NCBI GenBank assembly: GCA_019894665.1
Contig: JAGXOC010000009.1
Location: 1-46,702 of the forward strand
DNA from: Candidatus Thorarchaeota archaeon
GTDB taxonomy: Archaea; Asgardarchaeota; Thorarchaeia; Thorarchaeales; Thorarchaeaceae
Reading direction: 5' to 3'
Length of the DNA: 46,702 nt
The notes under the pieces were generated by a model, which was not told where the DNA came from, ran no database searches, and was given only the letters and a program-made list of their open reading frames with translations. Numbering within the stretch: the stretch's first letter is position 1; every line of letters starts with the position of its first letter. The position numbers were made by a program, and so were the translations under genes. Shown here one piece after another: positions 1 to 6,746 of this stretch.

Positions 1-102
1 AAGATAGCAGCAGAAGTTGCTGAGTTCAGAAAAGAATACCAGAAAGTGCACTACGCTTTCGATACAGACACTCCTGCATATGCCCATCTACGATTCATGT
101 AG
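1..102 (+). CDS. C-terminal fragment of an unidentified protein (window edge), possibly serine hydroxymethyltransferase
   Basis: The open frame enters from the left edge and stops with TAG at 100-102, giving the last 33 residues of a protein. The tail contains EFRKEYQKVHYAF, a helix-then-strand pattern with an aromatic end. That resembles the C-terminal end of archaeal serine hydroxymethyltransferases, and a glycine/C1 island lies 6 kb downstream, but the fragment is too short for a firm call. The hairpin at 122-134 may terminate its transcript. The frame is very likely real; the function is a weak guess. Confidence 0.4.
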   Translation, partial: KIAAEVAEFRKEYQKVHYAFDTDTPAYAHLRFM

Positions 103-121
103 GGTCTGTTAGTAACGCAGG

Positions 122-134
122 CCCTCATGGAGGG
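122..134 (+). promoter_or_regulatory. Hairpin CCCTC-ATG-GAGGG that overlaps the ribosome binding site of the next gene
   Basis: CCCTC at 122-126 and GAGGG at 130-134 form a perfect 5-bp stem with a 3-base loop, followed by TTT. The right arm supplies the GGAGG Shine-Dalgarno sequence, 6 bases before the TTG start at 141. It could act as a weak terminator for the upstream gene, as an RBS-masking element, or be incidental. Confidence 0.4.
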
Positions 135-140
135 TTTCTA

Positions 141-446
141 TTGAAAATCGAAGAAGCACAAGATATGATGCGAAGGATCTACCTAGAGAGAGACCAAGCT
201 CGAGGTATTGAGGGAACTCTGAAGAGGACTTTCGATGAGCTTGAAGAGTTGAGCGAGGCGATCAAGAGCAAAGATACTGCACAGGCCATCGCTGATGAGG
301 TTGCGGATATCTTTGCATGGCTCTGTTCATTGGCCAATCTACTAGAGATTGATGTTTCTGACGCATTCTATAAGAAGTACAGTGATGTATGTTCAAAATG
401 TAGGGAAAGCCCATGTGCTTGTCCAGAGTTTCCAGATATGAAGTAG
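141..446 (+). CDS. MazG-like nucleotide pyrophosphohydrolase
   Basis: This 101-residue all-helical protein matches the MazG/MazG-like family, which hydrolyses non-canonical or excess NTPs to NMP and pyrophosphate and is usually cytoplasmic housekeeping. The family's metal-binding acidic motifs are visible: FDELEELSEAI (about residues 31-41), an E-x-x-E pair, and ADEVADIFAWL (about 51-61), an E-x-x-D pair. The C-terminal tail has a small cysteine cluster (CSKCRESPCAC, about 84-94), a possible metal site that is not part of the core fold. The TTG start at 141 is supported by GGAGG six bases upstream; the in-window ATG at 127 is out of frame. Substrate cannot be inferred from sequence. Confidence 0.82.
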   Translation: MKIEEAQDMMRRIYLERDQARGIEGTLKRTFDELEELSEAIKSKDTAQAIADEVADIFAWLCSLANLLEIDVSDAFYKKYSDVCSKCRESPCACPEFPDMK

Positions 447-515
447 GTCTGGTTGTACACCTGATATCCTACTCACATTTCATAAGGAAAAAGATGCTAA
501 CATCATTGTGGTTGA

Positions 516-707
516 ATGATGCGAGTGAGGTTGGGATCAGCTGTGCTACTAATTTTTGGATTATTGGCAGTAGTAGCATCAATCACACTCAATCTAGGTC
601 ACACTCCTTCATATCCACTCGTTGTGCTTGTCATTGGATTGGTACTGATTGTTTTTTCCTTAGACACAATACGAATTAGGAGTCTTGGGGGTGTATTGCA
701 GGATTGA
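516..707 (+). CDS. Small two-helix membrane protein of unknown function
   Basis: A 63-residue protein that is almost entirely two hydrophobic segments (about residues 7-26 and 33-50), separated by a short polar turn (NLGHTPSY) and ending in a short basic tail. I do not recognise a family. Its stop TGA (705-707) overlaps the TTG start of the next gene (704), so the two are probably translationally coupled and act together at the membrane. Two ATG codons in tandem (516 and 519) could serve as start. Confidence 0.6.
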   Translation: MMRVRLGSAVLLIFGLLAVVASITLNLGHTPSYPLVVLVIGLVLIVFSLDTIRIRSLGGVLQD

Positions 708-1342
708 ACTCAAAGGCAAAGTATAGTGTCCTTCTCCTTGTTCTAATTGCACCAATCACGGTCATTCACGGATTACCGCCCGAATCCGTACGAACACCTA
801 GCATCCAATATAATGCATACGTTACGCCGAGTTCAAACTCCTCGGGGATTGGTCCTAATATCAGCTGGCCTCCTATTCCAAACGTCACAATTTTCTTTGA
901 TGGTTGGTACGATGGTCAGAAACAGGAGATCTTCAATTATCATGTTTGGGCCAATGATTCTCTAGGAGTTGACTCTGTGATCTTTCGTTTCAAGTGGAGC
1001 TACGATGAAGATTGGACTAACAGAACTACAGTCTTGTACGAAGGAGACGAGTTTCATGGGAGATACAAAGGGAATCTAACCTGGCCAGCTCCCGGGGGTG
1101 GCAATTTTCAGTTCAAGGTGTTCGCTAACAACACAGTAGGATACTGGAATGAAACAAGTCCTATGTCTGTCTGGTTTGGTTATTTGTACTGGAATCCAAT
1201 CTACACTCCGCAATTCTGGATTCTGTTAGTGATTCTTCCATCAGTATCAATAATTAGTATAATTGGAGTCTGGAAGCTTAGAAGGAAGCGTAATCCTCCT
1301 AGACAAAAGAGAGAAAGATACCCTGTTGTTGATCACGACTAA
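704..1342 (+). CDS. Secreted, sequon-rich, C-terminally anchored surface protein
   Basis: A 212-residue protein with an N-terminal signal-like hydrophobic segment (about 7-23), an extracellular beta-rich region, a C-terminal membrane helix (about 170-192) and a basic cytoplasmic tail rich in R and K. The ectodomain holds many N-x-S/T sequons (NSS, NIS, NVT, NDS, NRT, NLT, NNT, NET), making it a plausible substrate of the AglB oligosaccharyltransferase encoded at 3.4-6.1 kb. The segment around residues 63-160 has the alternating pattern of an immunoglobulin-like sandwich, but I could not name the fold. The TTG start overlaps the stop of the upstream membrane peptide. Function unknown. Confidence 0.7.
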   Translation: MNSKAKYSVLLLVLIAPITVIHGLPPESVRTPSIQYNAYVTPSSNSSGIGPNISWPPIPNVTIFFDGWYDGQKQEIFNYHVWANDSLGVDSVIFRFKWSYDEDWTNRTTVLYEGDEFHGRYKGNLTWPAPGGGNFQFKVFANNTVGYWNETSPMSVWFGYLYWNPIYTPQFWILLVILPSVSIISIIGVWKLRRKRNPPRQKRERYPVVDHD

Positions 1343-1360
1343 CCCATCCAGTGGAAGCCA

Positions 1361-1406
1361 CTTTCTTGTGGTGAAATAACTCTCTCTTTCTTGTGGTGAA
1401 ATAACT
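1361..1406. repeat. Tandem direct repeat, 21 bases with a 25-base period
   Basis: CTTTCTTGTGGTGAAATAAC plus T occurs at 1361-1381 and again at 1386-1406, so two copies stand 25 bases apart. Each copy contains GGTGAAATAA, which mixes an SD-like and an A/T-rich stretch. It lies between the surface-protein gene and Sec61-beta, just upstream of a 41-codon frame. It may be a duplicated regulatory site or a replication-slippage product. Confidence 0.75.
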
Positions 1407-1425
1407 GAGAGTCTGTGGTTTGACC

Positions 1426-1551
1426 ATGGAATTGCTCGTTCTAGGAAAAGCATCGAAGGAATTGTACGTCGCCATAAAAGAAGCCAAAGGCTTTGAACAA
1501 TTAGAAGAGTTAATAAACCTCACAAGGTGGGTTGAACCATCCTTAACGTAG
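1426..1551 (+). CDS. Possible 41-residue small protein
   Basis: The frame starts with ATG at 1426 and stops with TAG at 1549-1551, just before the GGTGAT ribosome binding site of Sec61-beta. The product (beginning MELLVLGKASKELYVAIKEA) is predicted mostly helical and amphipathic. No family recognised. No good Shine-Dalgarno is visible at normal spacing. It may be a genuine microprotein, a decayed gene remnant, or chance. Confidence 0.3.
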   Translation: MELLVLGKASKELYVAIKEAKGFEQLEELINLTRWVEPSLT

Positions 1552-1561
1552 GTGATACTTG

Positions 1562-1756
1562 ATGCCGAAGACAGCAAAGAAACGGAGGAAGAAGAGAGGT
1601 GAGGGCCCGATGCCAAGCGGTGGAGCAGGGCTAATAAGATTCTTCGAAGACGAGACTCCAGGCATCAAGGTAGGGCCAACAGTGGTTGTGATCCTGGCAG
1701 GCATACTTCTGATTGCCACTGTGATTGCACACATTGCTGCTTTAGCTGCTGCATAA
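1562..1756 (+). CDS. secG: Sec61-beta / archaeal SecG, protein translocation channel subunit
   Basis: The 64-residue protein has the Sec61-beta layout: a basic cytoplasmic N-terminus (KTAKKRRKKRGEGPMPSGGAG), the conserved G-L-I-R-F-F-E-D-E segment followed by PGIKVGPTVVV, and a single C-terminal membrane helix. It joins SecY and SecE in the translocon that exports and inserts proteins. I chose ATG at 1562 because AGGTGAT ends five bases before it; a TTG directly upstream (1559) is in frame but too close to the SD. The subunit is common to archaea and eukaryotes. Confidence 0.93.
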   Translation: MPKTAKKRRKKRGEGPMPSGGAGLIRFFEDETPGIKVGPTVVVILAGILLIATVIAHIAALAAA

Positions 1757-1759
1757 CGA

Positions 1760-1779
1760 TTCTGAACCTCGGTTCAGAA
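1760..1779 (+). terminator. Nine-base inverted repeat downstream of Sec61-beta
   Basis: TTCTGAACC (1760-1768) and GGTTCAGAA (1771-1779) are perfect inverted complements with two bases between them, so the practical hairpin is about 7 bp with a 6-base loop. It starts 4 bases after the stop codon and ends before the next promoter. No T-run follows, so it could be a 3'-end stabiliser or processing site rather than a terminator. Confidence 0.5.
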
Positions 1780-1796
1780 GGAACATGCCCTAACGA

Positions 1797-1804
1797 TTAT
1801 AAAG
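1797..1804 (+). promoter_or_regulatory. TATA box for the L44e-S27e-aIF2-alpha-Nop10 operon
   Basis: TTATAAAG lies 42-49 bases before the L44e ATG, after the hairpin that closes the Sec61-beta gene. Transcription would start about 25 bases downstream, giving a leader of roughly 20 bases. Confidence 0.6.
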
Positions 1805-1845
1805 GACTCTAGGCCGTTTCGCACAGTCAAGACTGGTGACTATCG

Positions 1846-2127
1846 ATGAAAGTGAAGAGCGAACTGAACAAACACTGTCCCCGGTGCAATAAACACACTG
1901 TACATGTTGTTTCAATCGGAAAACCAGGCAAGAGAAGTAGTATGGCCGAAGGAGAACGCCGGATGAAGAGGAAAACTCGGGGATATGGATCATTTCCAAA
2001 ACCAATCCAGAAGAGGTTCGCAAAGACAACTAAGAAGACAGTTCTAAGGTTGAAATGTAAGGACTGTGACCATATAATTCAGGCCAAGAGCTTTCGGCTA
2101 AAGAAGGTCGAAGTTCAGAAAGTGTAG
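1846..2127 (+). CDS. rpl44e: 50S ribosomal protein L44e (eL42)
   Basis: A 93-residue basic protein of the large ribosomal subunit near the E site. It starts with KVKSELNKHCPRCNKHTVH, the first half (C-P-R-C) of a zinc finger completed by C-K-D-C near residues 74-77. The internal G-E-R-R-x-x-R-K-T-R-G-Y-G-S-F-P-K-P motif is diagnostic of the family, and the length is typical. It heads the L44e-S27e-aIF2-alpha-Nop10 cluster conserved in many archaea. Confidence 0.97.
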   Translation: MKVKSELNKHCPRCNKHTVHVVSIGKPGKRSSMAEGERRMKRKTRGYGSFPKPIQKRFAKTTKKTVLRLKCKDCDHIIQAKSFRLKKVEVQKV

Positions 2128-2136
2128 GTGATTGAT

Positions 2137-2337
2137 TTGCCTAAAGGTGATATCGTTCAACAACCAAAATCGCGATTTCTCAAGGTAAAGTGCCTTGACT
2201 GCGAAAACGAACAGATTATTTTTGGACATGCTACCACAGAAGTAAAATGTTTGAAATGTGATAAGCTGTTGGCAAAACCCAGTGGTGGTAAAGCAAAACT
2301 GGAACCAACCGCAAGAGAGATTGAGGTCCTTCCATAA
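2137..2337 (+). CDS. rps27e: 30S ribosomal protein S27e (eS27)
   Basis: A small-subunit protein with a four-cysteine zinc finger: C-L-D-C near the middle and C-L-K-C about 18 residues later, with the family signature SRFLKVKCLDCENEQIIFGH. I place the start at TTG 2137 because AGGTGAT (2126-2132) sits at the correct distance. The GTG at 2128 is also open but lies inside that SD and directly abuts the L44e stop. Either start gives a family-typical length (66-69 residues). Confidence 0.95.
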   Translation: MPKGDIVQQPKSRFLKVKCLDCENEQIIFGHATTEVKCLKCDKLLAKPSGGKAKLEPTAREIEVLP

Positions 2338-2349
2338 GGAGTTTAGAAA

Positions 2350-3144
2350 ATGGTCCTGAAACGTGCTGGATGGCCACAACCAGATGAGTTTGCCATTGCA
2401 GTTGCCACTAAGGTGGCAAATTATGGAGCCTACGTTGTTCTGCCAGAATTTGGAGAGAAAGAGGGTTTCATTCACATCTCTGAAGTAAGCAGCACATGGG
2501 TCAGGAACATTCGTAATCATATTCATGAGCACCAGCGCGTTGTAGTCAAGGTCTTGAAAGTAGATACAGAAAAGAAGCACATTGATTGTTCTCTCCGAAG
2601 AGTATCTGCAGAGGCTAAGAGGACAAAGAACAACGAGTGGAAACGCGCACAGAAAGCGGAAAAGCTTCTCGAACTCATAGCCAAAGAAAATGATATGTCA
2701 CTTGACGCAGTCTATGAGAAGATTGGTTGGCCAATTGAGGATGAATTTGGGGAGATTTACAAGGGACTTGAAAAAGCATCTGACGGTGATGTTGATGTCT
2801 TTGAGAATGTCGTCGCAACCAAAAAGCTACGAAAGCAGGTTGCCGATCTTGCTAAGCAGAGGATTGAGATTCCATCTGTGGAAATTGATGGAGAGATGAC
2901 TATCATAGTTCCGGGGCCAAGCGGAATTGAAGTAATCAGGAAGGCTTTGTCTGATGGTCTTACCGAGGGAAAGACACGTGAAAAATCCACGACTGAGATT
3001 TACACCCTTGGTTCACCTAGATACAAGCTCAGGATTGTCAGCCCTGACTACAAAGAGGCTGAGGATTTGCTCTCAGATCTCCTTGGTCTGATTACAAAGA
3101 CCGTAGAAAGCGGCTCTGGCAGCATTAGTTTTGTACGAAAGTAG
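2350..3144 (+). CDS. eif2a: Translation initiation factor aIF2 subunit alpha
   Basis: A 264-residue protein with the standard three-domain plan: an N-terminal S1/OB domain (about residues 10-85, including GAYVVLPEFGEKEGFIHISE and the following RVVVKVLKVD), a helical middle domain, and a C-terminal alpha/beta domain beginning near residue 175. aIF2 delivers initiator tRNA to the small subunit as an alpha-beta-gamma trimer. The gene follows S27e after 12 bases with a strong SD (AAGGAG). The loop corresponding to eukaryotic Ser51 is in the S1 domain; no eIF2 kinase lies in the window. Confidence 0.96.
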   Translation: MVLKRAGWPQPDEFAIAVATKVANYGAYVVLPEFGEKEGFIHISEVSSTWVRNIRNHIHEHQRVVVKVLKVDTEKKHIDCSLRRVSAEAKRTKNNEWKRAQKAEKLLELIAKENDMSLDAVYEKIGWPIEDEFGEIYKGLEKASDGDVDVFENVVATKKLRKQVADLAKQRIEIPSVEIDGEMTIIVPGPSGIEVIRKALSDGLTEGKTREKSTTEIYTLGSPRYKLRIVSPDYKEAEDLLSDLLGLITKTVESGSGSISFVRK

Positions 3145-3153
3145 GGGTCTACA

Positions 3154-3330
3154 ATGACTCATATCTACAAGTGTAGCAAATGCGGACAATACACACTTGA
3201 GCAGAATAAATGTCCAAAATGCGGAGAAGCTGTTTCTAGTCCAAAGCCATCAAAATACAGTCCTCAGGATAAATACGGGGACTATCGCAGAAAGGCAAAG
3301 AGTAAGACACAACAGCTTTCGTCTGATTGA
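3154..3330 (+). CDS. nop10: H/ACA ribonucleoprotein subunit Nop10
   Basis: A 58-residue protein starting at ATG 3154, nine bases after the aIF2-alpha stop. It has the archaeal Nop10 zinc ribbon: C-S-K-C-G-x-Y-T-L at the N-terminus and C-P-K-C-G about 11 residues on, followed by the basic P-x-P-S-K-Y-S-P-Q-D-K-Y-G-D-Y-R-R segment that binds the Cbf5 pseudouridine synthase. It acts in guide-RNA-directed pseudouridylation. Position directly after aIF2-alpha is the standard archaeal arrangement, which makes the call firm despite the small size. Confidence 0.95.
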   Translation: MTHIYKCSKCGQYTLEQNKCPKCGEAVSSPKPSKYSPQDKYGDYRRKAKSKTQQLSSD

Positions 3331-3397
3331 CTCTAATTTTATGAAAAGAAAGGAACTTGGCGATTGATTCTGAGGTCAACCGCCAGGTTGTCGGTTT

Positions 3398-6124
3398 CTA
3401 ATGCAGTACAACGGGTACCCAGAGAATATTCCAGTTACCTGTAAATGATGGCTCACCATGGTCTACATTGTTCCAGAAGAGTAGTCTAATCTGGTAGTTC
3501 ATTCCAGGTGCCATTGGAAGATCCTCAGAATCTCCTCCATCCAGAGGTATTAGGAATTCAATCACATTGTTACCCGTGGCATACTCAGATGAGTCAGTTC
3601 CAGTGGAATCTTCAGCCCAAGTGCCATCGTATCGAATATGTCCATCGAAGTCCTGACCATTGTAGTTCACAATTCGAAGGTCAGAGCTGAGTGGTGAGTC
3701 TAATGGTGCAATCTGAAGACCAAATGCATCATCACCAATCGTGTAGTTGTCCATTTGGATTCCATAATACATGTGTGTAGAGTTGGACTGTGTATAGACT
3801 TCGGCTTGGTAGCCTCCACCAAACGATACGGAATAGCTTGGGAAGGTTGATTCAGACCCTGTAAGATCGCCATCAATATTGATGTCCAAATTACCACTTG
3901 AAAGGCCAAGAGTCCAATCGGATTTTGTGCTATTCAACCATTGGTCATACATGGTATAGTCAATCTCATAGATTTTGACCGTTCCGTAGCCCGAGCTGTA
4001 GTAGGGTCCTGAGAAGGCTCCGTAAAGGGAAACAGGCATGTGCGAAATCCATTCAGTATCACGCCACAGAAAATCATCAATGGTCATTCGAGCCTCTGAA
4101 AGACCCAATATACCGGCCTCCTGTTGGTCTCTTGGCTCTCCGTACACTAATAGTTTGAACAGTGTGGACTGATAGAAGGCTTCCTGGGTCTGGTCGTTAG
4201 TACCAAGGTAGGTTGCATCGTCAATGTAGTCCTTACCAAACCTGTCCTCAGCGATTCTGACCATCCAGGGCCACTTACCTTCATCGCCACCGAATCCAGA
4301 GAACCGGTGTCCGAAGTATACGAGCACATGTGTCGTATTCCAATCCTTGAAAGTCCTAAGAGACTCCGTGAGATTGAGCGACATGAGCGCATACCCCATC
4401 TTGGCAATTTGCGTACTGTTGAACGTCGCATTATCCACTATCGTGTTTTTATCGGACGCACCGTTTATCCAATATCCATAGTCCCACCAGCTGGCTATCA
4501 CAGCATCATCTGGTAGCACATTACGAACATAGGTCATTGCAGTCTGCCAATCAGTGGCTTGATTAACATCTGAAAGATCGGCTTGTGCAAATTCTGGGTT
4601 TCCAACCTGATTCTCTACATATTGGACCCCAAGTATGATGTTGACTGAAAGGAGCAGTCCAACAAATGCAAATGCCATCAGGGCATGTTCTGACGTCAGC
4701 GATGAGCTCATCCTGAACCTTCGTCTTTCGAATACTGATTTTTGCGTGACAACTTTCGCAAATGGTGCCAAGATGTTGTATGCAGCCACGGCAGCTAAGA
4801 TTGCAACTCCAGGAGCCAGAATCAAATTCAGACGAATCATGCTACCTGCGAAATACACTGAGGTCAGACCATAAACAAGCATCAGCCAGTCTTCGTCACG
4901 ACCTCTCTTGAACAGGAAATACATTCCAAGTGGGAAGAAGAATATCAGGATTAAGAGAATGTTGTAGAAACTTCCCCATGGGCTGGGCAGATGCTCAGCG
5001 ACTGATGCAAGAATCCTCTGGTCAAGACGCACAAATGGGTTGATTACTGTAAGAAACTTGGACCCAAGCTGGATCACAGGATTTGTGTTGTATGGACTGA
5101 TTTCAAGCTCTGTTCCACTACTATACAATAGGTAAGCACCGATACCAACAAAGGGAACGATCAACCCAGTAAGTATTGGCTTGATGTGTGGAGCCAATGC
5201 TGTCGCTGTTGTTTCGCGATATCCTCCAATCCTTAACCAAATCTCATATAGTACCAATAGCCCACCAATACCAATAGGAGCAATAGTGGTGAAGTCAGTA
5301 AGATTGCCAAAACCATTTCGTGGAATGAGGGCTCCGACGAAAATGCCTAGTGATATGGTCAACAGGTATGAGGTCAAGAGACGTCGGCTGTATCGTCCCA
5401 TCACTAGCATGATGAAGGCGTATAATGCAAGGAGACCCAGCATGAATCCTGAAGCGCCCCAAGACATTTGCAGATATCCAAGTGCAAGACCAGCACCAAT
5501 AGACGCGGAGATTGAACCTCGCTTCAGTCCACGTATGAATAGAAATGTGGCGAGTACGATCGCGAAAACTCCTATGCACTCATTATCATAAAAGCCTGCA
5601 GCTGTTCGAGTTATAAACGCTGGAATGAATGCAGTGAATATTCCAGCGAAAAGTCCGACTGTGTTGTTTGAGAGCTCTCTTCCAAGGAAGAAGGCAACAA
5701 CTGAAGTTAGAGCACCCATGAAAGCTGGCAAGAGTAGAGATACTGTGAGCACATCAACTTGGATTCCAATCCCGTTTAACAGGAAGTAGAAGAATGCACT
5801 TGTGAATGGAACTCCAACATAGCTTGTAATAGCCATATCACGACCGAATGGAACCCAGGTAGTTTCATCATACCATGTGAAGAAAGCACTGAATCCATTC
5901 TCGGTGACATAATCCGTCACTTTTAGCTGGAACCAAGGGTCGAAAGCACGAACGATTGGCTGAGCATTAATTAGGGGCTCAACACGGAGCAAGAGCGCTG
6001 CTGTGAATATTATAAGAAGTGTCACAACAAGCATGATAGAACCGCGTGAAATCTTTGACTTTGGCTTATGGAATACTTTCCGTAGGAATCTTCCAGTCGA
6101 CCTTTTGAACTTGCCAAATGACAT
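3398..6124 (-). CDS. aglB: Oligosaccharyltransferase catalytic subunit AglB / Stt3
   Basis: A 908-residue polytopic membrane enzyme (GT66) that transfers a lipid-linked glycan to asparagine in N-x-S/T sequons on the outer face of the membrane. After a basic N-terminus come about 13 membrane helices with the first-loop D-P-W-F motif (RAFDPWFQLK, a metal/catalytic region). The W-W-D-Y-G sequon-binding motif appears as SWWDYGYWI near residues 545-553. A large extracellular C-terminal domain of about 330 residues ends in beta-rich sequence that itself contains several sequons. Length and motifs are typical of long archaeal AglB. The gene is monocistronic and convergent with the Nop10 operon; a TATA-like CTTTTTAG lies at about 6179-6186 on its strand. 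Confidence 0.97.
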   Translation of the reverse strand: MSFGKFKRSTGRFLRKVFHKPKSKISRGSIMLVVTLLIIFTAALLLRVEPLINAQPIVRAFDPWFQLKVTDYVTENGFSAFFTWYDETTWVPFGRDMAITSYVGVPFTSAFFYFLLNGIGIQVDVLTVSLLLPAFMGALTSVVAFFLGRELSNNTVGLFAGIFTAFIPAFITRTAAGFYDNECIGVFAIVLATFLFIRGLKRGSISASIGAGLALGYLQMSWGASGFMLGLLALYAFIMLVMGRYSRRLLTSYLLTISLGIFVGALIPRNGFGNLTDFTTIAPIGIGGLLVLYEIWLRIGGYRETTATALAPHIKPILTGLIVPFVGIGAYLLYSSGTELEISPYNTNPVIQLGSKFLTVINPFVRLDQRILASVAEHLPSPWGSFYNILLILIFFFPLGMYFLFKRGRDEDWLMLVYGLTSVYFAGSMIRLNLILAPGVAILAAVAAYNILAPFAKVVTQKSVFERRRFRMSSSLTSEHALMAFAFVGLLLSVNIILGVQYVENQVGNPEFAQADLSDVNQATDWQTAMTYVRNVLPDDAVIASWWDYGYWINGASDKNTIVDNATFNSTQIAKMGYALMSLNLTESLRTFKDWNTTHVLVYFGHRFSGFGGDEGKWPWMVRIAEDRFGKDYIDDATYLGTNDQTQEAFYQSTLFKLLVYGEPRDQQEAGILGLSEARMTIDDFLWRDTEWISHMPVSLYGAFSGPYYSSGYGTVKIYEIDYTMYDQWLNSTKSDWTLGLSSGNLDINIDGDLTGSESTFPSYSVSFGGGYQAEVYTQSNSTHMYYGIQMDNYTIGDDAFGLQIAPLDSPLSSDLRIVNYNGQDFDGHIRYDGTWAEDSTGTDSSEYATGNNVIEFLIPLDGGDSEDLPMAPGMNYQIRLLFWNNVDHGEPSFTGNWNILWVPVVLH

Positions 6125-6250
6125 TTAGGGTATCGTCTCCAAGCTGTTTCGAACTATCGGCAGCGATTTTGTGATTCGCTAAAAAGGTTGCTGTTAATTG
6201 TAAACTCGTCCTATACTGAAAAACACGTCTAGATGCGAGAATAGAGGCAT

Positions 6251-6274
6251 GGAGGGGGTCGCAGCCCCTTCTCC
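6251..6274 (-). terminator. GC-rich hairpin downstream of gcvH
   Basis: GGAGGGG (6251-6257) pairs with CCCC-TT-CTCC (6265-6274), a stem with a two-base bulge. It lies 28 bases past the GcvH stop on the minus strand and upstream of aglB, in an otherwise featureless 177-base gap. The strand is chosen by position after gcvH; the stem also forms on the plus strand. Confidence 0.4.
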
Positions 6275-6301
6275 ATCACTCTTTCATTGATTCTATGGAG
6301 T

Positions 6302-6697
6302 TCAAAGAGACTCAATGAATTCTTTGTATGCTGCAGCATTCATAAGACCCGCAAGATCGGCATCAAGGTTTGATGGTTTGAGCTTGAACATCCAGCCCTT
6401 GCCGTATGGATCTTCGTTGACTATCTCTGGAGCATCTTCCAGTTCACTATTCACTTCGACAATCTCACCACCCACAGGTGAAAAGATGTCTGATGATGCC
6501 TTCATGGACTCGACTAACCCACACTCGCCATTGGCTTCCAAAGAAGTACCAACTTCTGAGATTTCTACAAACGTAATCTCATGGAGCGAGTTTTGAGCAA
6601 AGTCTGTTATGCCGACGACGACTAGGTCGCCCTCGACTTTAATCCACTCGTGATCCTTGCTGTATTGTCTGTCATCCTTAACCTCGGTGTCGCTCAT
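6302..6697 (-). CDS. gcvH: Glycine cleavage system H protein (lipoyl carrier)
   Basis: A small carrier protein whose lipoylated lysine shuttles the aminomethyl group between P, T and L proteins. The diagnostic features are YSKDHEWIKVEG near the N-terminus, the G-I-T-D-F-A-Q segment, and E-S-M-K-A-S-S-D, whose lysine is the lipoylation site (residue 66 from this start). I start at ATG 6697 because AGGTGG lies about 8 bases upstream; an in-frame GTG at 6706 overlaps that SD. It follows gcvT in the same direction after about 50 bases, so the two likely form an operon. Confidence 0.96.
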   Translation of the reverse strand: MSDTEVKDDRQYSKDHEWIKVEGDLVVVGITDFAQNSLHEITFVEISEVGTSLEANGECGLVESMKASSDIFSPVGGEIVEVNSELEDAPEIVNEDPYGKGWMFKLKPSNLDADLAGLMNAAAYKEFIESL

Positions 6698-6746
6698 TTG
6701 GTCCACCTACGAGTGCGATGAGCTAGTTCGGTTTAAATCAGTTTGG

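Noticed and set aside
2098-2580. 160-codon minus-strand frame opposite S27e and aIF2-alpha
   Set aside because: It lies fully antisense to two well supported genes, with composition rich in F, C and W and no motif; a shadow frame.
5181-5591. 136-codon plus-strand frame inside aglB
   Set aside because: Antisense to membrane helices of AglB; basic, proline-rich shadow composition and no ribosome site.
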